Assembly (NCBI RefSeq): GCF_003259675.1
Contig: NZ_PZJG01000010.1
Coordinates: forward strand, 1 to 48,561
Reading direction: 5' to 3'
DNA: 48,561 bases
From: Macrococcoides bohemicum
GTDB taxonomy: Bacteria; Bacillota; Bacilli; Staphylococcales; Staphylococcaceae
In this document: piece after piece, positions 34,182 to 44,146 of the stretch
Layout of the letters: every line of letters starts with the position of its first letter
Position numbering within the stretch: the stretch's first letter is position 1
The notes under the pieces: generated by a model
What the model was told of the DNA's origin: nothing
Database searches by the model: none
Seen by the model: the letters and a program-made list of their open reading frames with translations, nothing else
Made by a program: the position numbers and the translations under genes

Positions 34182-35528
34182 ATGACACATATTAAATTTG
34201 ATTACAGTACAGCTGAAACTTTTTTTGGTCAACACGAATTAGAGCAAATGCAGTCAATCGTTAAGAACGTACACAGCACAATTCATGACGGTACAGGTGC
34301 TGGTAGTGACTTTCTAGGATGGGTGAACTTACCGAAAGATTATGATAAAGAAGAATTTGCACGTATTCAGGCTGCTGCGAAAAAGATTCAGTCTGATAGT
34401 GAAGTGCTGGTAGTTATCGGAATTGGTGGCTCTTATTTAGGAGCGCGTGCAGCGATTGAAATGTTAAACAAATCGTTTGATCATTTAAAAACTGAACAAG
34501 GTAAACCTCAAATCATCTTTGCAGGGCACCAGTTATCTTCTTCATACTTAAGCGACTTAATCGAATATGTAAAAGATAAAGAATTCTCAGTTAACGTTAT
34601 CTCAAAATCAGGAACTACAACAGAACCTGCTGTAGCATTCCGTGTATTTAAGAAAATATTAGAAGAGAAATACGGTAAAGAAGGCGCAAAGTCTAGAATT
34701 TATGCGACTACTGATAAAGCTAAAGGTGCTTTAAAATCACTTGCAACAACTGAAGGATACGAAACATTTGTAGTACCTGATGATGTGGGAGGACGTTTCT
34801 CAGTATTAACAGCTGTAGGATTATTACCGATTGCAGCAAGTGGTCATGATATTGAAGCGATGATGCAAGGTGCAGATCAAGCGCGTATCGATTTAGGTTC
34901 AGATAACTTAGAAGAAAATATTGCATATCAATATGCCGTTATTCGTAATGTTCTTTATAATAAAGGTTACACAATCGAAATGTTAATCAACTATGAGCCG
35001 AGTCTTCAATATTTTAACGAATGGTGGAAACAATTATTCGGTGAATCAGAAGGTAAAGACTTTAAAGGTATTTATCCCTCAAGTGCAAACTTCTCTACTG
35101 ACTTACATTCATTAGGTCAGTATGTTCAGGAAGGACGCCGTGACATTTTCGAAACAGTTGTGAAAGTACAAAATCCAAGAGCTGATATTACGATTGAAGC
35201 TGATGAGAATGATTTAGATGGATTAAACTTCTTAGCAGGTAAAACATTAGATTTTGTTAATACGAAAGCATTCCAGGGAACTATTCTAGCCCATAGTGAT
35301 GGTGGTGTGCCGAACTTGGTTGTTGAAGTACCACAACTTGATGCGTTCACGTTTGGTTACATGGTTTATTTCTTTGAATTAGGTGTAGCGATGAGCGGCT
35401 ATTTACTAGGTGTGAATCCATTTAACCAACCTGGAGTTGAAGCATATAAACAGAATATGTTCGCATTATTAGGTAAACCAGGATTTGAAGATAAAAAAGC
35501 TGAACTTGAAGCACGTTTGAATCAATAA
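34182..35528 (+). CDS. pgi: Glucose-6-phosphate isomerase
   Basis: The 448-residue glycolytic enzyme interconverts glucose-6-phosphate and fructose-6-phosphate. Signatures include [15 protein letters not shown] (about residues 71-85), [14 protein letters not shown] (about 141-154), the PGI motif [14 protein letters not shown] (about 197-210) and the late [14 protein letters not shown] with the catalytic Lys (about 414-427). I place the start at ATG 34182, seven bases after AGGAGG; an upstream in-frame ATG at 34155 lacks a ribosome site. Monocistronic, with promoter, cre-like site and terminator all visible. Confidence 0.96.
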   Translation: MTHIKFDYSTAETFFGQHELEQMQSIVKNVHSTIHDGTGAGSDFLGWVNLPKDYDKEEFARIQAAAKKIQSDSEVLVVIGIGGSYLGARAAIEMLNKSFDHLKTEQGKPQIIFAGHQLSSSYLSDLIEYVKDKEFSVNVISKSGTTTEPAVAFRVFKKILEEKYGKEGAKSRIYATTDKAKGALKSLATTEGYETFVVPDDVGGRFSVLTAVGLLPIAASGHDIEAMMQGADQARIDLGSDNLEENIAYQYAVIRNVLYNKGYTIEMLINYEPSLQYFNEWWKQLFGESEGKDFKGIYPSSANFSTDLHSLGQYVQEGRRDIFETVVKVQNPRADITIEADENDLDGLNFLAGKTLDFVNTKAFQGTILAHSDGGVPNLVVEVPQLDAFTFGYMVYFFELGVAMSGYLLGVNPFNQPGVEAYKQNMFALLGKPGFEDKKAELEARLNQ

Positions 35529-35544
35529 TATTGTTGACTTTTTG

Positions 35545-35572
35545 AGCTAAGGCGTATTGCCTTAGCTTTTTT
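35545..35572 (+). terminator. Terminator of pgi
   Basis: AGCTAAGGC / GCCTTAGCT around GTATT, then TTTTT. Confidence 0.88.
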
Positions 35573-35623
35573 AATGCACTTTTTCTTTACTTTCGATAAA
35601 ATGAGGTGAGAGTAGGTGGCGTT

Positions 35624-36223
35624 ATGGATTTTATAATGCAGTATTTTAGTGAAGAAGCAATCAAAGGATACTTTGATACTTTTCAATCATTTGGTATCAT
35701 CATTGCATTCTTACTACCTTTTTTCGAAGCATTTATACCGATATTACCGATTGCTTTATTTGCAGTTGTTAATGTGAATACCTATGGGCTTTATTGGGGG
35801 TTTATTATTACCTGGTTGGGTGCTTTTTGTGGTGCATATATTGTATTTCTATTAATAAGGAAATACGGACAACACAAATTTCTGAGGCATCTCAATAAAC
35901 ACCCTCATACGTTAAAGTTTATTAGACGTATTGATGAAAAAGGTGTCATGCCGTTATTCATTTTATTATGTTTTCCATTTACACCATCAAGTGTGATAAA
36001 TGTTGTCGCAGGGTTAAGTACAATACCTTTGAAACAATATCTTATCGCTGTTTTAAGCGGAAAAGCAGTTATGTTATTCATATTAAGTTTTATAGGTAAT
36101 GATATATATTCCTTTGTTAGAGAGCCGAAAAAGAGTATAATTGTAGCTATAGCTTTATTCATTTTATGGATGATTGGAAAGCTTATTGAAAGAAGTATTA
36201 CACATAACGAGGCCAAACGATGA
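35624..36223 (+). CDS. TVP38/TMEM64 (VTT-domain) membrane protein
   Basis: A 199-residue membrane protein with about five hydrophobic segments and VTT-domain features: the re-entrant FLLPFFEAFIPILPIALF (about residues 30-47), GAFCGAYIVFLLIRKYG, and FPFTPSSVINVVAGLS (about 125-140). Family members include DedA-related transporters and lipid scramblases; the substrate is unknown. I prefer ATG 35624, after TAGGTGG; a GTG at 35606 lacks a site. Its stop overlaps the spsA start by ATGA, placing it in the signal-peptidase operon, as in Staphylococcus. Confidence 0.8.
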   Translation: MDFIMQYFSEEAIKGYFDTFQSFGIIIAFLLPFFEAFIPILPIALFAVVNVNTYGLYWGFIITWLGAFCGAYIVFLLIRKYGQHKFLRHLNKHPHTLKFIRRIDEKGVMPLFILLCFPFTPSSVINVVAGLSTIPLKQYLIAVLSGKAVMLFILSFIGNDIYSFVREPKKSIIVAIALFILWMIGKLIERSITHNEAKR

Positions 36224-36708
36224 AAATTAAAAGTATTATCATTTCGTTAATATTTTCACTGATTTTTGTCATATTATTACGTTCATTTTTTATTTCTAAC
36301 TATATTATTGTTGGTCACTCAATGGAACCTACATATCATGATGGTGATCGTGTACTCGTCAATCAATTTATTGATATTGTAATTGAACCCCAAATAGATG
36401 ATGTTTACTTTTTTAAACTGAATGAAAATGAAACTATGATAAAACGTATTATTGCAACGCCGGGTGATTACATAAAAATATCTAAGGATACGCTTTATAT
36501 TAATGGAAAGAAGTCAAGATACAGTGATTCGTCGATGAAGCTATTGCTGCATGATAAGATGAGAAAGTATCGTACTGTTCCGCAAGATTGTTATTTAGTT
36601 CTTGGTGACAATATTAATGATAGTACTGACTCAAGAACATATGGATGTATCAGTCGAAATCAAATGTTAGGAAAAGTGATTTATACGTATTGGCAGAATA
36701 AAAAATAA
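36220..36708 (+). CDS. spsA: Type I signal peptidase, SpsA-position paralogue
   Basis: A 162-residue membrane-anchored S26 signal peptidase: one N-terminal membrane helix (about residues 5-25), then box B GHSMEPT with the nucleophile S34, box D IKRIIATPGD with the general base K75, and box E GDNINDSTDSR. S. aureus SpsA, at the same locus, is described as lacking the catalytic Ser and Lys; here both are present, so this copy may be active. It is short compared with SpsB, lacking about 20 residues in the cap region. Starts in an ATGA overlap with the VTT gene; spsB follows 11 bases later. Confidence 0.85.
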   Translation: MKIKSIIISLIFSLIFVILLRSFFISNYIIVGHSMEPTYHDGDRVLVNQFIDIVIEPQIDDVYFFKLNENETMIKRIIATPGDYIKISKDTLYINGKKSRYSDSSMKLLLHDKMRKYRTVPQDCYLVLGDNINDSTDSRTYGCISRNQMLGKVIYTYWQNKK

Positions 36709-36719
36709 GAGGTGGCAAT

Positions 36720-37280
36720 TTGAAGAAGGAAATCGTAGAATGGTTGATTGCGATAGTAGTTGCAGTAGCTTTAATATTTGTAATTAATCAATTTTTATTT
36801 GTAACATATACCGTAAAAGGAGATTCAATGGATCCTACTTTAAAAGACGGAGAAAAAGTAATTGTGAACAAGATTGGCTATACATTAGGAAATATTGACA
36901 ATGGTGATGTAATTGTTTTCCATGCAGATGAAAAAGCAGACTATGTAAAACGTGTTATCGGTAATGCAGGTGATACAGTTGAATATAAAGATGATCAATT
37001 ATTTGTGAATGGAAAAAAAGTAGATGAACCTTATCTTGAAGAAAATAAAGTAGCAAAAACAAATATTTTATTAACTGAAAATTTTAGCGTTAAAGATTTA
37101 GCAAACGCTAATGGTAAAAATAAGATACCTGAAGATAGCTTACTTGTATTAGGTGATAATCGTGAAGTAAGTAAAGATAGCCGTTATTTTGGTTTAATTA
37201 AAGAGGATCAGGTGGTCGGTGAAGTTGCATTACGCTACTGGCCATTCAATAGTTTTCATTACAATTTTGATTCAAAATAA
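36720..37280 (+). CDS. spsB: Type I signal peptidase SpsB
   Basis: A 186-residue S26 signal peptidase, presumably the main enzyme removing Sec signal peptides. N-terminal membrane helix at about residues 8-28, box B KGDSMDPT with S36, box D YVKRVIGNAGD with K77 and box E GDNREVSKDSRYFG. The Ser36/Lys77 numbering is as I recall for S. aureus SpsB. The start is TTG 36720, after AAGAGGTGG. A hairpin after the stop runs into the addB ribosome site. Confidence 0.93.
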   Translation: MKKEIVEWLIAIVVAVALIFVINQFLFVTYTVKGDSMDPTLKDGEKVIVNKIGYTLGNIDNGDVIVFHADEKADYVKRVIGNAGDTVEYKDDQLFVNGKKVDEPYLEENKVAKTNILLTENFSVKDLANANGKNKIPEDSLLVLGDNREVSKDSRYFGLIKEDQVVGEVALRYWPFNSFHYNFDSK

Positions 37281-37287
37281 AAACTAC

Positions 37288-37327
37288 TGCACTTTTTATA
37301 ATTTATTATAAGAAGTGCATTTTTTTT
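37288..37327 (+). terminator. Terminator-like hairpin between spsB and addB
   Basis: TGCACTT...TTATAA pairs with TTATAAG...AAGTGCA (an interrupted 14-bp stem), followed by eight T residues; the AGGAGG of addB begins immediately after. There is no space for an addB promoter downstream of it. Confidence 0.65.
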
Positions 37328-37341
37328 AGGAGGTAAATTTT

Positions 37342-40300
37342 ATGTCCGTTAAATTTTTGATGGGTAGACGTGGTACAGGTAAAACGCAATATATTATCGA
37401 ATCTATTAAAGATAAACTTAAAGAGCAAGCATTAGGTGATCCAATTATTATGATAGCACCGAGACAGAGTACATTTTCAATTGAACAGGCGTTAAGTCAT
37501 GATGAATTAATTAAAGGAAGTATGCGCACGGCAATATATTCTTTTGATCGATTATACTGGCGTCTGAAAAGTGAACTTGGTGGTACGGATTTATCATTGA
37601 TTTCAAAAGCGGGTATTGAGATGTTGACGTATGATGTATTATTACAGCAACAAACAAAATTACGTCGTTTCCAGACATCGAGCCAGTATTATGGCTTTAG
37701 TCAAAAACTCAGTCAGACGATTAGTGAATTAAAAAAATATAATGTTACTGTTGAGCAATTAAAAGCATTATCAACTGCTAACTTAGAAGTAAGAACGCAG
37801 GATAAACTACATGATATTGCACTTGTTTATGATCATTTAAATAATGAAATGAACAATGAATTTATGCAATCCGAAGACACCCTCTATCATTTAATTCAGT
37901 TGATAGAATCATCTGCATCAATAAAGCAATCTGAAATATATATAGACGGATTTTATAATTTTACGACCATGGAATATTTAGTTATTTTAGCACTGTGTAG
38001 ACATGCAAAATCTGTGACGATTGCATTGACGATTGATCCGGAAAAGCGAAGTGATCTATTTCGTAAAACAGAAGAAACTTATCATGATATTACAGAATAT
38101 TTAAAGGCTGCCCAAATTGATTTTGAAATCAAAAAATTTATTACGAAATTTCGTTTTAAAAATACAGCTTTAAACCATTTAGAAGAAAATTTCGATGCAA
38201 TTCATGTAGATGCTTTACCTGAAACTACTATTGAATTATTAGAATCAGATAACATCCAGTCTGAAGTGAATGCAATAATGCATAAAATATACAACTTAGG
38301 AAAATCAGAATACAGATATAAAGATATCGCTGTATTATATCGAGATCAATCTTATGTGGATGCTTTGATTAAAAGAGCAAATCAACTGAATATTCCTTAT
38401 CACACAGATAAAAAAGAAGTGATGCATCATCACCATAGTATAGAATTAATCCGTTCTTTACTTGATTTCTTCAAAAATACTTATCAAATCGATCATCTGT
38501 TTAGAGCATTAAAAACAGGTTTACTCACGAAAAATGTTGAACGATTAGACATACAGTTTGTTGATATGCTTGAAAATGTAATGATAACACGAGGTATGCA
38601 ATATAAAGACTTGATTCAAAGAAGAAAGCTTCAATTTAATAAGGATGACATGTATTCCACGGAAGTTTGGGAGCAGTTTTCACAATACATTGAAACAACA
38701 CTGGAAATTATTGAACCTTTAAGAATTAGTTTAATGAGTGCTGAGAATGCGAATGAATTTGCTACATATTTATATCAATTTCTGTTGGAAATTCAGTTAC
38801 CTGAATATTTGATGGCAAGTCGTGATAAGATGCATGAAGCGGGCCAAAATTATAAGGCACTTGAGTTTGATCAATTGTTAACAGGCATTAACCAAGTGCT
38901 GGACGACTTTGTTGAAGTACTACGAGATAAAGATTTACCTTATCAAGTAATGACAGAAATCTTAGATGTTGGCCTTGTTGCTTTAGAATATAGTGCAGCT
39001 CCACAAGGGTTGGACCAAATACAAATTTTGAACTTAGATTTAGCTAAAGTTGAAAATAAAAAAGTTATTTTTGTTTGTGGATTGAACGATGAAATATTAC
39101 CACGTCGAATAAAAGAAGATGCAATTATTACCGATTATGAAAAAAGAAATATATCAGATATAGGTGGCTTAAAATTAGCACCAACCACTGATTTATTGAC
39201 ACAAGATGAACGTTTTGTTGCGTATATAGCGATGACCAATGCTTCTGAATTGCTTTTCCTGTCATATAGTTTGATGAATCAGTCTTATGAGGCGATGCGT
39301 CCTTCTCCTTATATTAACGATATTAAAGGCATCAGTCTTATCCATACAGTTACCACGTCAGAATTTAAACCAAACGAACGTATAACGACGATAAATACTG
39401 GTATTAATGTTGCAGCGCATCATTATCAGGATGCTGAGTGGCAGTCAATTATTAACTACTACATTAACAATGGATACAGCGACATATTTGATTTAGGTAG
39501 ATACCGTAACCAGACAAAACCACTGAATGAAATAAATATTGATACACTATATGGTGATGTTATAAAAGCGAGTGTATCGCGCTTTGAAAGCTATAATCAA
39601 TGTGCTTTTAAACATTTTGCTGATCATGGATTAAGACTAAGACCTCGTGATAATTATGAACTGCAAAGTTTCCAGCTTGGAAATATTTATCATGAAGTAT
39701 TGGCCTATTTAGGTGAAACGTTTAAAGACCAATTATTTAACATTTCTAAAGAAGATATCAGACAAGCAGTACGTCAATATTTAGCACAATATTTACCGAA
39801 CGTACAGTTTGAAATAATGTATTCTAAACAACATTATCGTTTTATGATGCTTAAGATTGAAGCGATGCTGACTGATACATTTAGCATGATTCAGTCACAT
39901 CAGAAACAAAGTAAATTTAAGATGGCTAAATTTGAAACTCGATTTGGTAAAGGCGGAGCACTTGAAAGCCAGAAGATTAATTTACCTGCAGGAAAAAAGG
40001 TCGAGATTAGTGGTCAGATAGATAGAATTGATATATTAAATCATATGAATCAGGATTATGTCTCTGTTATAGACTATAAATCCGGGTCTACAGCCCTTGA
40101 CTTACGAAAAGTTTATTATGGCATTCAGATGCAGATGATGACGTATATGGATGTCGTATTACAAAATAAATCAGCCCTTGGACTTAAAGAGACAACACTT
40201 CCTGCAGGGATGCTGTATTTTCATGTTTATGAACCAAAACTTAAGTTAAATCATAAAAATGAAATGTCTGAAGATCTGTTAAAGAAAAGAGCTGCGGCAT

Positions 40301-40701
40301 ACAAGATGGACGGTTATATTATTGATGATTTAGACTTGGTGAGTTATTTTGATAATGCGATTAGTGAATCGAATAAATCTGATATTGTACCTGCTAGTTT
40401 AAAAAAATCAGGAGAATTTACTGCTGCATCAAAAGTATTACCTGTCGATGTGCTTTATCGCTTTATTGAACATAATCGTAATAACTTTAAACAGACGGCG
40501 CAAAATGTGTTATCTGGAGACTGTAGTATTATGCCTTTATCATATGATAATAAGTTACCGTGTGATTTTTGTGATTTCAAACCGGTATGTCATATCGATC
40601 CAATTTTAAATGCACAGGATATCCGTGTGAAAGATGAGAAGATAGATGCTATTCAAGAAGTAATGAAAGGAGAACAAAATGATGGCGATGACGTGGACTG
40701 A
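37342..40701 (+). CDS. addB: ATP-dependent nuclease subunit B (AddB/RexB)
   Basis: The 1119-residue AddB subunit of the AddAB helicase-nuclease, which processes double-strand breaks for RecA. An N-terminal Walker A-like GRRGTGKT is at residues 8-15; the rest of the helicase-like half is degenerate, as expected, and recognises Chi. The C-terminal nuclease domain has VIDYKSGS (about residue 915). Iron-sulfur ligands are Cys754, Cys1074, Cys1077 and Cys1083, a C-x319-CxxCx5C pattern with, from memory, the same spacing as B. subtilis AddB. addA overlaps by 23 bases. Confidence 0.94.
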   Translation: MSVKFLMGRRGTGKTQYIIESIKDKLKEQALGDPIIMIAPRQSTFSIEQALSHDELIKGSMRTAIYSFDRLYWRLKSELGGTDLSLISKAGIEMLTYDVLLQQQTKLRRFQTSSQYYGFSQKLSQTISELKKYNVTVEQLKALSTANLEVRTQDKLHDIALVYDHLNNEMNNEFMQSEDTLYHLIQLIESSASIKQSEIYIDGFYNFTTMEYLVILALCRHAKSVTIALTIDPEKRSDLFRKTEETYHDITEYLKAAQIDFEIKKFITKFRFKNTALNHLEENFDAIHVDALPETTIELLESDNIQSEVNAIMHKIYNLGKSEYRYKDIAVLYRDQSYVDALIKRANQLNIPYHTDKKEVMHHHHSIELIRSLLDFFKNTYQIDHLFRALKTGLLTKNVERLDIQFVDMLENVMITRGMQYKDLIQRRKLQFNKDDMYSTEVWEQFSQYIETTLEIIEPLRISLMSAENANEFATYLYQFLLEIQLPEYLMASRDKMHEAGQNYKALEFDQLLTGINQVLDDFVEVLRDKDLPYQVMTEILDVGLVALEYSAAPQGLDQIQILNLDLAKVENKKVIFVCGLNDEILPRRIKEDAIITDYEKRNISDIGGLKLAPTTDLLTQDERFVAYIAMTNASELLFLSYSLMNQSYEAMRPSPYINDIKGISLIHTVTTSEFKPNERITTINTGINVAAHHYQDAEWQSIINYYINNGYSDIFDLGRYRNQTKPLNEINIDTLYGDVIKASVSRFESYNQCAFKHFADHGLRLRPRDNYELQSFQLGNIYHEVLAYLGETFKDQLFNISKEDIRQAVRQYLAQYLPNVQFEIMYSKQHYRFMMLKIEAMLTDTFSMIQSHQKQSKFKMAKFETRFGKGGALESQKINLPAGKKVEISGQIDRIDILNHMNQDYVSVIDYKSGSTALDLRKVYYGIQMQMMTYMDVVLQNKSALGLKETTLPAGMLYFHVYEPKLKLNHKNEMSEDLLKKRAAAYKMDGYIIDDLDLVSYFDNAISESNKSDIVPASLKKSGEFTAASKVLPVDVLYRFIEHNRNNFKQTAQNVLSGDCSIMPLSYDNKLPCDFCDFKPVCHIDPILNAQDIRVKDEKIDAIQEVMKGEQNDGDDVD

Positions 40702-43700
40702 AGATCAGTTGCTTGCGATAGAAACAGTTGGTCAGGATACTTTAGTATCAGCGGCAGCAGGCAGTGGTAAGACTGCTGTTCTCGTTGAACGTATTATACG
40801 AAAAATTATCGATCAAAAAATAAATATCGATGAAATGCTGATTGTGACATTTACGAATGCAAGTGCCAAAGAAATGCGCGAACGTATTCATGCAAGAATA
40901 TTAAGTGAATTAAGAAATAATCCAACAGAACATCTTAAAAACCAGCTCATTAAAATTCATCAGGCAGAAATATCAACGCTTCATCGTTTCTGTTTAAATT
41001 TAATCGAGAAATATTATTATACAATCGATCTGGATCCTACTTTCAGAACAGGAAACGACGAAGAAATGTCACTATTATTGATGCAGGCGATTGATGAAGT
41101 TTTAGAAGAAGCGTATGAACGTCTGGATGATGATTATTTAAAATTAATCCTACATTTAACAAATGAACGAAGCGACAATGAATTACGCACCTTACTGTCG
41201 AAATTATACTACTTTACAATCGCAAACAGTGAACCACTATTATGGTTACAAAAAATGCGAGAAGCATACAGAGATGCGCATGTAGAAGATGAAAATTTCA
41301 AACGTTTAGCTGAGATTATAGACACGTCTATTCAGCATGCACGATATCTCATCAGACGTGCAGAAAATTACTGCATGGATGAAGTGTTTGAGAAGACGTT
41401 AGAATATTTACAGAATATCGATAAAAGTCTTGAAATGCCGAATGGATTAGACGCTCAATATGAACTTATTAAAGATATTGCGTTTGGACGCAAGCCAGCT
41501 GTAAAGACAAAAGACGACCCTGAAGCGAAGGTGTTGAATGACTTAATCACTAAAGATCTGTCAGAAGTAAAAGGTATTATTGCTAGTCTTCAAAGGATGC
41601 TGTACGCTGCACCACAAGAAATGGCAGAGGATATTCAGGCAATGTACGGTGAAGTATCAGCACTAACTGAATTAACAGCGCAAGTGATAGAGCGTTTTGC
41701 AACATTAAAACGCGAACGTAAAGTCATTGATTTCAGTGATTATGAGCATTTTGCATTAAAGATATTATTATCTGACGGTAAACCAACTGAAATTGCACAA
41801 AATTTACGTGAGCATTATCATGAAATTTTAGTCGATGAATATCAGGATACTAACCGTGTACAGGAAAGTATTATTCAGGCTATAAAAAAACATCCGGAAG
41901 CTTCAGGTAATCTATTTATGGTTGGAGATGTTAAGCAATCGATATACAAATTTAGACAGGCTGAACCTGAGTTATTCCTGCAAAAATATGCTGAATTTAA
42001 AACAGAGAAGACCGGCAAAGTTGTAGAACTTTCTAAAAACTTTAGATCACGTCTTTCTGTTATTGATGATACGAATGCAATATTTGAACGTATTATGGAT
42101 ACAACGATAGGTGATATTGAGTATGATGATGCACAAAAACTATATTACGGGGCACCATTTGATGATGAACCACAATCAACAGAAATGGTTGTCATTAATA
42201 AAGCGCATATTGAGTTAGAACATCCCGAAAGTCATTATATTGCACAACGTATTCAGCAAATTATTGAAAATGAGCAAGTATATGACGTAAAAACTCAACA
42301 ATACCGTAAAGCTGCATATAAAGATATTGCGATTCTTGAACGTGGTTTTAGTAATGCAGTGACACATATGCAGGTGATGAAAGCATATAATATACCATTC
42401 CATGTAAGCAGTAAAGAAGGTTATTTCAAGACAGATGAAATTGAATCTATCATGAGTTATTTACGCGTTATTGATAATCCGCTGCAGGATATTCCGTTAG
42501 CAGGTATACTGCGTAGTATTATCTATCAGTTTAGCGCTGATGAAATTGCAACGATTCGATCTATCGATACTTCAATCTATCTTTATCAAAACTTATTGCA
42601 GTATAAAGAGAGTGGTAGCAATGATACTTTAAAAACAAAAGTAATAAAAGTATTAAGTGATATTGAAGATTATCGTAACTGTCAACAATCGATGAGTGTA
42701 AGTCAGTTAGTGTCATATATATACGAGGATACACATTTTGTTGAAAAATATTTATTACTAGCTGGCGGGCAACAGCGAGAAGCAAATTTAAATAAGTTAC
42801 TTAGTTTAGCTGATAACTTTGAACAATCAAGTTATCGCGGTGTTTTCCAGTTTATCCGATATATCGATAATATGTTAAATAACCAAAAGGATTTTGGTGA
42901 AGTGAATATTATATCGGATGAAGCGGATGTCGTAAGAATGATGACAGTCCATGCTTCAAAAGGATTAGAGTTTCCATTTGTAATCTATGCAGGTCTAAAT
43001 AAAAAATTTAACTTAAGAGATATGAATTCAGATGTATTACTGGACCAGCGTATGGGATTGTCAATTAATTATTTCGATGCAAAAGCAAATGTTTCATTTC
43101 CTTTAATGTTAAACGGTATATTCAAGCATCAGCTCAGATTGTCACAAGTATCTGAGGAATTACGTCTCATGTATGTAGCATTTACACGTGCACGTGAGAA
43201 ATTAATTTTACTTGGTTCTGTTAGAACGGAAGAAGCAATAGAGAAATATCACAATATTGATATGCACGATAAACTTGATCTTTTCTATCGTATGAATGCT
43301 ACGACGCCTCTAGCATTTATCCTGCCTGCGATATTACAGCCTGATGCACCACTGCATATTCCGGTCACTATGATTTCTGAACTTGAGTTTATTCAACCAG
43401 ATATTACTGAACCTTCAGTTGATGCAGATTTAGAAGCATTAAAATGGTTAACTGACTTAGAAAATTATCGTTATCCATATGAGGAAGAATTTACGCTACC
43501 GACAAAAGAAAGTGTATCTGATATTAAGAAAGCAGAATTAGAAGACGACTTAACAATGTGGACGTATGTCAATCAATATAAACTTGGTAAGAAACAATTT
43601 GATCGACCGAAGTTTATGACAGAACAGAAGAAAACAGCGCAGGAAGTCGGAACATTAATGCATCTCGTTATGCAGCACTTACCACAGAAGAGAATGAATG

Positions 43701-44146
43701 ATAGTGAATTACAGGACTTCATTGAAAGTTTAGTTGATAAGAAATTGATTGCTGCTGAAGACGTAGCATATATTAATATCGCGCATATAAAGACCTTTAT
43801 GTCATCTGAAATTTTCAGTATGTTAATAGAGGCTGAAGAAGTATATCATGAACTGCCATTTGTTATCGGCAAACAATATTTAGTCGATGCACATCCAGAT
43901 CAACTTGTACAGGGGATGATCGACTGTGTATTTAAATATCATGATGAATATTATCTATTAGATTATAAGACAGATAAAGTTGTGCCAAGGTTAGGCAGAA
44001 CGATTGATGAAACAATACATTCTATGGCAGAGAATTATCGTATTCAGATGACTTATTATAAAGCAGCGCTAGAAACGGTGTTGAATGCCCCTGTAACACC
44101 TTATCTGTATTTCTTTGAAGGTGGATTAGTAGAGGTGAAAGCATGA
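40679..44146 (+). CDS. addA: ATP-dependent helicase/nuclease subunit A (AddA/RexA)
   Basis: The 1155-residue AddA is the translocating SF1A helicase plus 3'-strand nuclease. Walker A AAAGSGKTA has Lys31; motif II is LVDEYQDTN (about residues 390-398); motif III VGDVKQSIYKFRQAEP; motif V/VI VRMMTVHASKGLEFPF and LRLMYVAFTRAREKL. The nuclease site LLDYKTDK includes Asp1095 and Lys1097. It is somewhat shorter than S. aureus AddA (about 1217 residues by memory) but no motif is missing. The start overlaps addB by 23 bases, with AGGAGA five bases upstream (ATG at 40679 or 40682). The unknown membrane gene overlaps its end by ATGA. Confidence 0.95.
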   Translation: MMAMTWTEDQLLAIETVGQDTLVSAAAGSGKTAVLVERIIRKIIDQKINIDEMLIVTFTNASAKEMRERIHARILSELRNNPTEHLKNQLIKIHQAEISTLHRFCLNLIEKYYYTIDLDPTFRTGNDEEMSLLLMQAIDEVLEEAYERLDDDYLKLILHLTNERSDNELRTLLSKLYYFTIANSEPLLWLQKMREAYRDAHVEDENFKRLAEIIDTSIQHARYLIRRAENYCMDEVFEKTLEYLQNIDKSLEMPNGLDAQYELIKDIAFGRKPAVKTKDDPEAKVLNDLITKDLSEVKGIIASLQRMLYAAPQEMAEDIQAMYGEVSALTELTAQVIERFATLKRERKVIDFSDYEHFALKILLSDGKPTEIAQNLREHYHEILVDEYQDTNRVQESIIQAIKKHPEASGNLFMVGDVKQSIYKFRQAEPELFLQKYAEFKTEKTGKVVELSKNFRSRLSVIDDTNAIFERIMDTTIGDIEYDDAQKLYYGAPFDDEPQSTEMVVINKAHIELEHPESHYIAQRIQQIIENEQVYDVKTQQYRKAAYKDIAILERGFSNAVTHMQVMKAYNIPFHVSSKEGYFKTDEIESIMSYLRVIDNPLQDIPLAGILRSIIYQFSADEIATIRSIDTSIYLYQNLLQYKESGSNDTLKTKVIKVLSDIEDYRNCQQSMSVSQLVSYIYEDTHFVEKYLLLAGGQQREANLNKLLSLADNFEQSSYRGVFQFIRYIDNMLNNQKDFGEVNIISDEADVVRMMTVHASKGLEFPFVIYAGLNKKFNLRDMNSDVLLDQRMGLSINYFDAKANVSFPLMLNGIFKHQLRLSQVSEELRLMYVAFTRAREKLILLGSVRTEEAIEKYHNIDMHDKLDLFYRMNATTPLAFILPAILQPDAPLHIPVTMISELEFIQPDITEPSVDADLEALKWLTDLENYRYPYEEEFTLPTKESVSDIKKAELEDDLTMWTYVNQYKLGKKQFDRPKFMTEQKKTAQEVGTLMHLVMQHLPQKRMNDSELQDFIESLVDKKLIAAEDVAYINIAHIKTFMSSEIFSMLIEAEEVYHELPFVIGKQYLVDAHPDQLVQGMIDCVFKYHDEYYLLDYKTDKVVPRLGRTIDETIHSMAENYRIQMTYYKAALETVLNAPVTPYLYFFEGGLVEVKA

